From Candidatus Hydrogenedentota bacterium (lineage in GTDB: Bacteria; Hydrogenedentota; Hydrogenedentia; Hydrogenedentales; Hydrogenedentaceae): a DNA stretch of 64,000 nt. Under the pieces are notes generated by a model that saw only the letters and a program-made list of their open reading frames with translations, was not told the DNA's origin and ran no database searches. Location of the stretch: assembly GCA_026415215.1 (NCBI GenBank), contig JAOAHN010000037.1, positions 1-64,000 of the forward strand. Reading direction: 5' to 3'. Below are positions 10,452-19,696 of the stretch, piece after piece. Within the stretch, counting starts at the first letter, position 1. Every line of letters starts with the position of its first letter. The position numbers were made by a program, and so were the translations under genes.

Positions 10452-11363
10452 TTATCCTATAAAATATTTAAATTCTTTATCCACTAAGGGGGTAAGGTTC
10501 TCTTTGAAGATAGGAGAAGAGACCAGGCTTTTATTATTTTCCCAAAAATTTCTCCACTCTTTTATGTTTTCTATGCGACTTCCTCCAAGGGTTCCTTTCC
10601 AAAGTATATTCAGTGCTTCTCTGCTCGTGTTTACAATTCGCATATCTGGATGCTCCAAGTAGTCTACTAACACAGGGGTGATTTCTTTTATGCCTAAGTA
10701 TGTTACCGCCTGGATGGAGATTATACACACATCTATGTCTGGGTCTACTAATCCCCTTATAATTGACTCTTTACTTGCTTCGTCTCTAACTGATGCGAGT
10801 AATTCAATTGCCTTTGCTCTTATAGTAGGGGCTGAATCGAAGAGTTTTTCCCTTAATAACTCCACAGTTTTATCTTTGTTTATTTTTAACATAATTTCAA
10901 GTATATGCGGAGCTACATTTGGAGAGAAAGAAGGAAAATAATATAAAAGGTAAGGATAAATATTGATTTTTTTATTTAGCTCTAACAATGCATCTTTAGC
11001 ACCTGCTCTCTCAATTTCTTCCCCCCATTGTAGTTTCCCCAATATAGCTTCTACCTGCACCCTTTGATCTTTATTCAACCCGGTTATTTGAGTGAGATAC
11101 TTATCTTTTTCTTCCCACTCTTTTAGATAAGATTCAATGTTTATTTCACCGGTTTTTTCATTTTTCTCTATCTTTTCTATTTCGTCTTTCTTATATTTAA
11201 GAATATGATTCCCTACTTTTATTGTTAATGTATTATCAGTCTCTTCACCAACGATTTTCCCATCAAACACTATTCCATTTTTCAAATAAAATGTATCCGG
11301 GTATGCTACTGCACTCAGGACCAGCATGAGAACATATACAATAATTATACCTATTTTTTTCAT
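10452..11363 (-). CDS. secreted HEAT-repeat protein
   Basis: Signal peptide; NGIVFDGKIVGE N-terminal segment followed by HEAT-like helical repeats (DSAPTIRAKAIELLASVRDEASKESIIRGLVDPDIDV). Confidence 0.65.
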   Translation of the reverse strand: MKKIGIIIVYVLMLVLSAVAYPDTFYLKNGIVFDGKIVGEETDNTLTIKVGNHILKYKKDEIEKIEKNEKTGEINIESYLKEWEEKDKYLTQITGLNKDQRVQVEAILGKLQWGEEIERAGAKDALLELNKKINIYPYLLYYFPSFSPNVAPHILEIMLKINKDKTVELLREKLFDSAPTIRAKAIELLASVRDEASKESIIRGLVDPDIDVCIISIQAVTYLGIKEITPVLVDYLEHPDMRIVNTSREALNILWKGTLGGSRIENIKEWRNFWENNKSLVSSPIFKENLTPLVDKEFKYFIG

Positions 11364-11440
11364 AGCTCCACTCCATCTTTCTTTTTTTATAACAATGTAA
11401 CTGTATTTTAAAAGGTAGTGAAGAAGTTATATTTCTCTTT

Positions 11441-13768
11441 TTATGTTTGATAACAAAAACCTAATTTTCTGAGACTTACAATATTTGGGTCGTTTATCTC
11501 GAGGAATCTTCTAACTCTCGGATCATAATAAACCGTGAGCCCTATTCCTACTCCGTTATTAGCAGGCACGAATACTCCTAAATCTGCAGCTATTACTCCT
11601 CCTCTTATCGTCATTTTACCGTAAGTATTTGAATTGTGTCTCGTTTTACTTCTAACTATGCACCATATAGAATTGTTACTATATAATAATCCGTCAAACA
11701 TGAATGGACGCCCAGATTCAGGTCTGGTAAGTTCATCATTGAACCAAATTCTTCTCAAGGTATTTTCGCTTATCCAGTTTTGGTCAGGATTGCAATAATG
11801 GTAAGTTGCCCGAGTTAGAATTTCAAGGGGTAAGCCTCTCTGAATTAAATAATCTCTTAGCAATTTTACCCCTGGGTCATTATATTTTACTGCGTGTTCA
11901 TCTGTAGCATCGTATATATATATTTTGTCAGGTTGGCTTGCTCTCAAACCGTAGAATCTCGGTTTATACTGAGGATTTGCGAGGGCTTTCTGAAGTTCCA
12001 TCCTGTTAAATAGCATCAGCTCTGAAGTTGTGAAACTAAATTGTTGTCCTGGTCGGCCGGTCACTGTTTGGCCTGCATCTACTGAAAATTGATCAAAGTA
12101 TCCCCACCTTAGTGTTTCAGTTTTACCACTTATAGTAACATTGTTAACTCTTGAAGGAGTTCTCATATCTATACTATATTGGTTCCATTGAGGATACTTT
12201 TCATTATTCCTAGCGCTGTGATTAACACCACGGACAGTTAGATAGTCGCCAATCATTATGCTTCCACCTGCGACGAGTGAAAAGGCATTTGTTGTTCCAT
12301 CCTCTGCTCTTCCAAATTCTCCAGGAGCATCATCATAAGTTACATCACCCACTACATATACATTTCCCCTTACAAGAAGTTGTCCTTCTCCTCGTATCTT
12401 TCCTGCTATAACTAAATCGCCGTTTACTGCGACTGTTCGTTCAATTCTAATTGGGTCGTCCTGGGTACCGATTAATATTAGATTTCCGTTATAAGTCCCT
12501 GTAGTGGAGAGACTTGTTAAAGCACTATTGGAGACGGTAGGTAGAGGGTTATTAGGATTTGCAGGATTATACACAGACCCGCGGGGAACACCATAAGCTA
12601 CTCCCGATGTAATTTGACCTGTGGGTCGTTCACCCTCCATTACTGCGTTTTCAAAATATACTCTCCCGTTTGCACTGTTTAAGACGATTTGAAATTCTTC
12701 GTCATCAACAATTCTGTTATTATTCTCGTCGGGAAAAGGTGCGGGAAAGTTGTTTGGCACTACTCCATCTGTCTGTGCTTGCTCATCTGTCGGATAGTCC
12801 ATGTAAAGGTTGCCGAATTGAAGTAGTTCGCCGTTAGCGTTTCTCGGTGTGTTTACCAATGATGTAACAATCATTTGGCCCGAAGAATTTTGCATTATTT
12901 TACCGTTAGTATTATTAATTCTGTATGCTTTAAGAGTAGAACTTTGGAGCTCGCTCGGAGTATATAGTGCTCCATCCGGTTTGTAGACTCTTCCTCTTGT
13001 ATAAAGTGTCCCTGCCACTCTTGAGTCTGCCTCATCTGGTCTTACCAACATTGACTCAAGAGAAGCTACTTTTATTCTATCGAAGGTATTATAGTTTGAA
13101 GGGTCAGTATTTCTATAGAGAGGTAATGATTGGAACTCCGCATGACATAGTACACAGCTTATATTGTTTGCTAATACAGAAAACTCAGTATGAGGACTCA
13201 TCCTTCCACCAATGGAGATAACTTGAATAGCAGTTTTAGACATGTTGTTTCTACTCGCGGTAGAAGTTATTGTTAATATTGATCTGGTCCATTCATCATA
13301 TCTGGAGATATGGACACTATTTATCAATCCCAATTCTTGATTGTTGTTTGGGTCTCTTATCGACAATGGACTTTGAAGTAGAGCCCATCCCCTACGGTCA
13401 TAGCCTGCAGGAAAAGTTTCAAAGATGCCATTCCCATTTCCGGTCTCATCGGGATCTTTTATCCCGTTAAAATTAAGATCTTCGTTAATTGGTAGTCCAA
13501 GTGTATTAAGATAATATCTATAGGAAGCCCAGTTACGAGTTGTATTTCCACTTGTTTCTAAATAGTCATCCCATAACCTCTTGATTGCCAAATCAATTCC
13601 TGATCTTGCTAATTCCGAGAGAATTATATCGTCCACAGCAAAATCGGATTCTCGCTTGTTATTTATTATAGTAGTTGTGATTATCCCAATAGCTCCAAGT
13701 ATTACAATAATCGCAACTGTAGTAAATATCATTGCGACACCTTTTTCTTGTCTTCTGATAATAAACAT
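11441..13768 (-). CDS. PilX-like pilus assembly-associated protein with a CxxCH motif
   Basis: 775 aa; EKGVAMIFTTVAIIVILGAIGIITTTIINNKRES N-terminal hydrophobic helix; immediately downstream of two prepilins in the same orientation; CVLCH at 13142-13156. Confidence 0.65.
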   Translation of the reverse strand: MFIIRRQEKGVAMIFTTVAIIVILGAIGIITTTIINNKRESDFAVDDIILSELARSGIDLAIKRLWDDYLETSGNTTRNWASYRYYLNTLGLPINEDLNFNGIKDPDETGNGNGIFETFPAGYDRRGWALLQSPLSIRDPNNNQELGLINSVHISRYDEWTRSILTITSTASRNNMSKTAIQVISIGGRMSPHTEFSVLANNISCVLCHAEFQSLPLYRNTDPSNYNTFDRIKVASLESMLVRPDEADSRVAGTLYTRGRVYKPDGALYTPSELQSSTLKAYRINNTNGKIMQNSSGQMIVTSLVNTPRNANGELLQFGNLYMDYPTDEQAQTDGVVPNNFPAPFPDENNNRIVDDEEFQIVLNSANGRVYFENAVMEGERPTGQITSGVAYGVPRGSVYNPANPNNPLPTVSNSALTSLSTTGTYNGNLILIGTQDDPIRIERTVAVNGDLVIAGKIRGEGQLLVRGNVYVVGDVTYDDAPGEFGRAEDGTTNAFSLVAGGSIMIGDYLTVRGVNHSARNNEKYPQWNQYSIDMRTPSRVNNVTISGKTETLRWGYFDQFSVDAGQTVTGRPGQQFSFTTSELMLFNRMELQKALANPQYKPRFYGLRASQPDKIYIYDATDEHAVKYNDPGVKLLRDYLIQRGLPLEILTRATYHYCNPDQNWISENTLRRIWFNDELTRPESGRPFMFDGLLYSNNSIWCIVRSKTRHNSNTYGKMTIRGGVIAADLGVFVPANNGVGIGLTVYYDPRVRRFLEINDPNIVSLRKLGFCYQT

Positions 13769-13779
13769 TGGGAATCTCC

Positions 13780-14433
13780 TTAATTTTCCAGTTTTATAGT
13801 GCCCGTGAGTTCTGACCTAATAATAGGACCTTCGCCCGGACCCATTCTCATGGTGCCTTCAAGATATACATATAAAACATTTAAAAAGTTTGAGCTACTG
13901 CTTCTGTCAGGCAATAATTGAAAACTCACATTGCTAATACAATTGGCACTACCTACCCCTGTTCTGTTATTACCTCGTTGGATTACAAGTCTCCTGGTGA
14001 GAGTTCCGTCATTATTAGCATCTTCTCCAGGATCAAGAAGTGCATTTGGAGGATTTGTTGCGTTTCCCATATCCTCGTTCTCAAAATTGATTAGAATAGG
14101 ACCAGAGGATTGAAAGAAAGCAGGAGTGTTTACTCTAACAGGTAAAAAGAATCGTAGTCCCTTCCCATTATTTGTTATTTGAATGGGCTCTACCCCTGGA
14201 GGTGCTGTAGGTGGAGTTACATTAGTTGAGGCTTCTGTATATGCCTGCTTAACTAAGTTTGTTAGCTCATTAAAAGTATTTCTCAGAGCTGAATCAATTT
14301 CATTCTGTGCGAAAGCTAAAGAAGAAGATTTAACTGAAGACTGGATAGCAAGAAAGCTCAAAATCGAAATAATACTCAACAACCCCGCTGATATGATTAC
14401 CTCTATAAGAGTCATTCCAAAGTTTTTTTTCAT
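13780..14433 (-). CDS. prepilin-type N-terminal methylation domain protein (PilW/GspJ-like)
   Basis: MKKNFGMTLIEVIISAGLLSIISILSFLAI class III signal peptide. Confidence 0.8.
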   Translation of the reverse strand: MKKNFGMTLIEVIISAGLLSIISILSFLAIQSSVKSSSLAFAQNEIDSALRNTFNELTNLVKQAYTEASTNVTPPTAPPGVEPIQITNNGKGLRFFLPVRVNTPAFFQSSGPILINFENEDMGNATNPPNALLDPGEDANNDGTLTRRLVIQRGNNRTGVGSANCISNVSFQLLPDRSSSSNFLNVLYVYLEGTMRMGPGEGPIIRSELTGTIKLEN

Positions 14434-14451
14434 ACCAACTCTTCCCTCAAT

Positions 14452-14922
14452 TTATCTTGTTGTGAGTATGCTTCCTAAAGTAGCTTGAAGTTGATATCCT
14501 CTCGAAGTTTGCCAGCTTGCGGTTACGAAAACTTGTATAGGGTTATCGCTTCCTCCTGCAGGCTCATTTTGCATATCCCTGCAATCGATATTTATTTGTA
14601 AATTCTGCAGGTTTATAGGATGCTCCTGTACGCTTACTAAAGATAACCAGTCTTGATTAGTTTGACTGTTCAACCAAGAATAAAAGCCCGTCCAGTTAAA
14701 ACTTTCGTCTCCTGTTATAAAATCTGTCCTTTTTTCCCTTATAACTTCAATGATACTTCTACATACATGGTATGCTTGAATTCTTTCTCGTTGGATTTGG
14801 AGGTTGTTATGCACAGAGACTACTGTTATAGCTGTTGTTCCCATAACAAAAGCAAAAATAGCCACTGCAATCATAATTTCAATCAATGTTAATCCCCATT
14901 TTTTGAGATATTTTCTATGCAT
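14452..14922 (-). CDS. prepilin-type N-terminal methylation domain protein (PilV/GspI-like)
   Basis: LKKWGLTLIEIMIAVAIFAFVMGTTAITVVSVHNN class III signal peptide. Confidence 0.8.
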   Translation of the reverse strand: MHRKYLKKWGLTLIEIMIAVAIFAFVMGTTAITVVSVHNNLQIQRERIQAYHVCRSIIEVIREKRTDFITGDESFNWTGFYSWLNSQTNQDWLSLVSVQEHPINLQNLQINIDCRDMQNEPAGGSDNPIQVFVTASWQTSRGYQLQATLGSILTTR

Positions 14923-15201
14923 ATGTTTTTCCTTTGTGAATCTAATAGAATAATACCATATACCGTGGAATTTTTCAAGGTAATTGCGAAAAAAATCGCA
15001 CTAAATTGTGATGATGTTGTTTTTTTCATACCCCCACTATATTAGAAAATTTTTATGGGATGGAGTTGAAAGGTAGGAGAATTTATGCCATCTAAGTATA
15101 GGTCTAATTGGGGAGAATATATCCGGTGGTAAAGGGTTTTTTTGGTTTACACTCAACTCAGCGATTGCACCATATAATTGAGCAATATATACTTATGAAA
15201 G

Positions 15202-16374
15202 TTAGTACCTCTTCACTATATTAGCTCCATCAGAGGGTGAAGAGATAATACAACTACCCTTTCTACCCGTTGCCTTCTCATATTCGGAAAGTAGAGTATC
15301 TATGAACTTTTCAGTGCAGTCTTTCCTGACTAAATTTATTGTGCATCCTCCGAAACCCGCACCGGTCATTCTTGCACCTATGCACCCCTCAATACTACGA
15401 GCAATTTGCGTTATAACCTCTAATTCTCTGTTTGTGACTTCGTAATTTCTCTGTAAACTGTAGTCTGATTCGTTAAGTAAGATGCCAAGATCTTCTATAT
15501 TGCTATTTTTTAGTGCGGATAGAAAGTCGAGAACTCTTTGGTTTTCGGTTATTACATGGAGTGCCCTTCTGTATATTGTATCCTCTAAATCATTTTTAGC
15601 ATTTTCAAGGTCCTTGAGCGTGAAGTCTCTAAGGTATGTTCCGGTTTTTCCAGAGGATTTTTGAAGTATTTCCACCGCTTTTTGGCATTCGTATACTCTC
15701 TCGTTATATTTGGAATCAGTAAGTCCTCGTGGATAGTTAGTGTTTGAAATTACAAATGTATGTTCACTTAGTTTTAGGGGAACAAGTTCAAAATTTAATG
15801 TTCTGCAGTCTATAAAGAGAGCGTGGTCTTTCTTTCCACACCTTGAGATGAATTGGTCCATAATTCCTGACTTTAGCCCCAAGAAGTTGTTTTCTACTCT
15901 TTGCCCTAATTTTGCAGATTCTACATCATCGAGATGAAACTCATTCAGCATCTCGAATAGTTTTAGGGTAGCCATCTCCAAAGCTGCTGAACTACTGAGT
16001 CCACATCCAATAGGGACTTCTCCATAAATGATACCATCTACACCTTTTAAAGTGAACCCGAGCTTTTTTAGTTCTGCCACTACGCCAACAATGTAGTCCA
16101 TCCAAGGCTCTATGGGATTCCTGACGGGGCAGTTTATATCTGCTATACTCGTTCTTTGAGTGTTTAGAGCTGTAAAATTTAAGATGGAATCGCTTCTTGT
16201 TCTCCCTGCTATATATATAGATTGCTCAAGAGCCATGGGTAATACATACCCGTGATTATAATCGGTATGCTCCCCTATAATGTTTACCCTTCCTGGGGCT
16301 TTTACTATTACTTGAGGTAAGACACCAAAGTTATGTTTAAAAGCATCTTCCAATATAGTAATTGGATTCCTCAT
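15202..16374 (-). CDS. galK: galactokinase
   Basis: APGRVNIIGEHTDYNHGYVLPMALE and GCGLSSSAALE GHMP motifs; 390 aa. Confidence 0.95.
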   Translation of the reverse strand: MRNPITILEDAFKHNFGVLPQVIVKAPGRVNIIGEHTDYNHGYVLPMALEQSIYIAGRTRSDSILNFTALNTQRTSIADINCPVRNPIEPWMDYIVGVVAELKKLGFTLKGVDGIIYGEVPIGCGLSSSAALEMATLKLFEMLNEFHLDDVESAKLGQRVENNFLGLKSGIMDQFISRCGKKDHALFIDCRTLNFELVPLKLSEHTFVISNTNYPRGLTDSKYNERVYECQKAVEILQKSSGKTGTYLRDFTLKDLENAKNDLEDTIYRRALHVITENQRVLDFLSALKNSNIEDLGILLNESDYSLQRNYEVTNRELEVITQIARSIEGCIGARMTGAGFGGCTINLVRKDCTEKFIDTLLSEYEKATGRKGSCIISSPSDGANIVKRY

Positions 16375-16411
16375 CTCTACACTCTCCTGATTGTGTTTGC
16401 TTACCTTTTAG

Positions 16412-17518
16412 TTATCGAATTGCAAGACTGGTATCTGAATCAAAGAAATGACATCTTTCTAAGTTTACACAGAAAAAGATAATGCTTCCAAGCTCAGGCT
16501 CTTTTTCCAATCTACTTTTCGCTACAAGTGTGGATTTTCCAGATGAGGCGTATATGTTCATTTCTGAACCCATTGGCTCTACTACTTCTGTTCTGCACCT
16601 AATAGATACGCCCTTAGAGGTGGGATTTTCCAAGGTTACTGTTATATCCTCCGGTCTTATACCTATGATTACCTTCCGGTCGAGATATCTTAAAAGTATG
16701 TTTTGGTATTTCGGATGTACTTCTAATTCAATATCGTCTTGGGTGTTGACAAAAAGTAGTTTTTCCTCTAATCTCAATATCGTGCCTTCAATCATATTCA
16801 TAGGAGGCGTTCCTATAAATCCCGCCACGAATTTATTGTTAGGCTTGTTATATAGTTCAAGAGGAGTTCCAATTTGTTGAACTTCTCCGTTGTTCATCAC
16901 TACAATTCTGTCGCCCATTGTCATAGCTTCTATTTGGTCGTGGGTTACATATATTATAGTAGCCTGCAACTGCTTGTGAAGTTTTGATATTTCAGCTCTC
17001 ATTTGGACCCGCATTTTTGCGTCAAGGTTTGAAAGTGGCTCGTCGAATAAGAAAACTTTTGGCTTTCTTACAATTGCTCTTCCTACTGCAACTCTTTGCC
17101 TTTGACCACCTGAGAGCACCCGAGGTCTACAGTTAAGGTACTCAGTAAGTCCCAAAATTTCTGCCGCTTCTCTTACTCTCCTATCTATCTCAGCTTTAGA
17201 CATCCCCCTAAGCATCAGTCCGAATGCCATATTCTTATAAACCGTCATGTGTGGATACAGAGCATAGTTTTGAAATACCATAGCAATGTCACGATCTTTA
17301 GGATGAGTATCATTTACTAATTTCCCATCTATGTATATCTCTCCTGAGGAGACCTCTTCTAACCCAGCTATCATTCGTAGGGTTGTAGTTTTACCACACC
17401 CTGATGGTCCAACTAAAACTACGAACTCTTTGTCTTCTACGGTTAGGTTTACATCCTTTACAGCGGTTGTTCCATTCGGGTAAATTTTACTCAAGTTTAT
17501 TAATTCAACCTTAGCCAT
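16412..17518 (-). CDS. sugar ABC transporter ATP-binding protein (MalK/UgpC/MsmK family)
   Basis: Walker A GPSGCGKTT, signature LSGGQRQRVAVGRA, FDEPLSNLDAKMR; C-terminal TOBE-like region. Confidence 0.95.
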   Translation of the reverse strand: MAKVELINLSKIYPNGTTAVKDVNLTVEDKEFVVLVGPSGCGKTTTLRMIAGLEEVSSGEIYIDGKLVNDTHPKDRDIAMVFQNYALYPHMTVYKNMAFGLMLRGMSKAEIDRRVREAAEILGLTEYLNCRPRVLSGGQRQRVAVGRAIVRKPKVFLFDEPLSNLDAKMRVQMRAEISKLHKQLQATIIYVTHDQIEAMTMGDRIVVMNNGEVQQIGTPLELYNKPNNKFVAGFIGTPPMNMIEGTILRLEEKLLFVNTQDDIELEVHPKYQNILLRYLDRKVIIGIRPEDITVTLENPTSKGVSIRCRTEVVEPMGSEMNIYASSGKSTLVAKSRLEKEPELGSIIFFCVNLERCHFFDSDTSLAIR

Positions 17519-17525
17519 TTTTTTG

Positions 17526-18305
17526 TTAGTCCTTTTCCGATTTTAGTATTGGAGGTGGCTCAATTAATAACTCTTCTCTAAATTTACTTCGAATTTCTTG
17601 AGGTATTTTCGGATTTTTTATTATAGAATATTCGACGATTTTTTCCGCTACTTCAGAGTATTTATGTGTTTTTAATTCTATAATATAAGTCTCTTCCCAC
17701 GCATATTTGTTACTTGTAAGTTTTTTTTCTGATGGGTTTTGTATTAGGACTGAAACGGGCTCAATGCTCTGTGAAAACACTACCTCACCTTTAGAGAATG
17801 ATATTTCAGAGAACAAAATGATAGAGTTAGAGATACTCTCTATCTCGTCTTTTTTCAGTAATCTTATTAATTGAGCGATATTTGTGCCATACTCTGGTAT
17901 TTTATAAATATTCAGACTCAATTTGTCAGAGGCAAACTCTAAACCAAGTGAAAAATTTCTCTCTTTCTGGATTAGAGTAGGCTTTATTCTAATATTTTCA
18001 AGTTTTAATAGGTAATCAGGTATATAACGATGCGGGTTTTTTATCTTGAATTCACTGATAACTAAACATCTATCCCATATATTGAACCTAAAATGTTCAA
18101 AATTTATTAATTTTCTAAGTTCAGGTGGACAAAAGTTTTGGATTGTTTTAATAGACAGATAATTTCTTATAGGGTAATATGTAATTATAGGAAGTGTATA
18201 AATAATCCATAACCATATTATTGAATTGACTAAAAATAAGATTTTTGATTTCTTTCTTTTCTTTCTATACTTTTTAGTGGTTTCTCTTCTTATATTTTTA
18301 ATCAA
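17526..18305 (-). CDS. hypothetical protein with one N-terminal TM helix (possibly AsmA/DUF748-like)
   Basis: 259-aa ORF overlapping the upstream gene by 8 nt; one N-terminal TM; ISEFKIKNPHRYIPDYLLKLENIRIKPTLI resembles AsmA-type text. Confidence 0.5.
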   Translation of the reverse strand: MIKNIRRETTKKYRKKRKKSKILFLVNSIIWLWIIYTLPIITYYPIRNYLSIKTIQNFCPPELRKLINFEHFRFNIWDRCLVISEFKIKNPHRYIPDYLLKLENIRIKPTLIQKERNFSLGLEFASDKLSLNIYKIPEYGTNIAQLIRLLKKDEIESISNSIILFSEISFSKGEVVFSQSIEPVSVLIQNPSEKKLTSNKYAWEETYIIELKTHKYSEVAEKIVEYSIIKNPKIPQEIRSKFREELLIEPPPILKSEKD

Positions 18306-18978
18306 AAGTGTGGGTCCAACTTAGTACACTTTTATGTGTCTTTCTGATTTTTTCAGAGATACATTTTTTACCTTCCCCTATTTTCATAGAAATAGGGGTT
18401 TCTACCTCAATGGCTTTAGGCTTCCAAATGAAGCCGAAAGAAGTATCGTAGCCTCTTATTAATAAACTTACAGATGTATTTTCTAAACCTTCCTTGGGAA
18501 CCATAATTTGAGAGGCTAATATTGGAAAGAATAATTCAATGTTCCTTCTGAATCTTATTAAGGTTCCTTCCTGAGTTTCTTTAAGCTCTTTATCAACTAT
18601 TATTTGGACCGGTTTGAATTGAGTATTTTCGTTCACCAATAAATTTATGTCAAAATTTCTTAGTCTCACACTGTCATAGGCAATACTCATATCTGGAAAG
18701 TTAGAGTCGAGAACAAGCTTTATCGTTACCATGCCATTAGAGGAAGTGGTTATCCACTCTGCTTCACTCTCAGGATTGAAAATTTGAGGATACCTACCCC
18801 CAAAACACTGTATATTAACTTTAGTCGGTTCTGGAGTAAACTGCATATATTCTCCTGCTTTTACTTTCTCTTTTTTTCCTTCTTTGGTTGTGCTACAAGA
18901 AAAGTATCCTATGGATATACAGAAATAGAATGCTAAAAAAATTATAATCACTATAGTTTTTTTACTATTTCCAGCCAT
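18298..18978 (-). CDS. hypothetical lipoprotein
   Basis: 226 aa; hydrophobic N-terminus ending in IGYFSCS. Confidence 0.5.
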   Translation of the reverse strand: MAGNSKKTIVIIIFLAFYFCISIGYFSCSTTKEGKKEKVKAGEYMQFTPEPTKVNIQCFGGRYPQIFNPESEAEWITTSSNGMVTIKLVLDSNFPDMSIAYDSVRLRNFDINLLVNENTQFKPVQIIVDKELKETQEGTLIRFRRNIELFFPILASQIMVPKEGLENTSVSLLIRGYDTSFGFIWKPKAIEVETPISMKIGEGKKCISEKIRKTHKSVLSWTHTFD

Positions 18979-18988
18979 AAATCTTATC

Positions 18989-19696
18989 TTACTTCTCTAC
19001 TTTTACATCTATATGTTCACTTGCTCGTTTATCTTCTTTTGTTTCCGAGCTACTTTCCTTGTCCTGTAGAAGGCTTGATTTTGATTCTACACCACCTTTT
19101 CCATGTTTTACGAGAGTCATCTCACCATCTTTTGACCTAAGTCTCACCAGGCCCAAAGGTTTTATTTCCGGAGCAACCCAGATATCTATTTCCTTATGCT
19201 CAATTTCTATATTATAATGCTTTGCTCTTACTTTTCCAGTTCTGTATTCGATGAGTTCTTCTCCTATTAGCTTCTTTTTAACCATTTCTTCTGCTGGTTG
19301 GTTTTGTATGGTGTCGTAATTATATGTCTCTGGTAAATTTGCCCCCTCTCTTGTGACTATTTTTAGTATACTGTGTTTACCTTCGCTCTCTGGCTGGATC
19401 AGGAATCTATATACGGACGCAAAACCTACAATGGGTATTATCTCAGTCTCTAACCAATAGCACTTCTTATTGTTCAGATATTCTTCGCCGGTTATGGCTT
19501 CTCTTAATATTAAGGTAGTTTTAGTAGGGTTATCTTTAACTTCATAGATTGACCAACTTCCTAAATCGAGTTCTAAGGGTAATATATCTAAAAGATTCTC
19601 TATTATATCTTGGGATGATGCGATTTTAGTGGTTAATAGAGTCGGCGCAGTAAAAATAAATATGATGGCTTTATTTATATGGATGTTTTTCCACAT
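18989..19696 (-). CDS. hypothetical secreted protein
   Basis: 235 aa; N-terminal hydrophobic segment; charged, low-complexity C-terminus. Confidence 0.5.
   Translation of the reverse strand: MWKNIHINKAIIFIFTAPTLLTTKIASSQDIIENLLDILPLELDLGSWSIYEVKDNPTKTTLILREAITGEEYLNNKKCYWLETEIIPIVGFASVYRFLIQPESEGKHSILKIVTREGANLPETYNYDTIQNQPAEEMVKKKLIGEELIEYRTGKVRAKHYNIEIEHKEIDIWVAPEIKPLGLVRLRSKDGEMTLVKHGKGGVESKSSLLQDKESSSETKEDKRASEHIDVKVEK

Noticed and set aside
12967-13470. Plus-strand ORFs opposite the PilX-like gene
   Set aside because: Antisense shadows of a long coding region.
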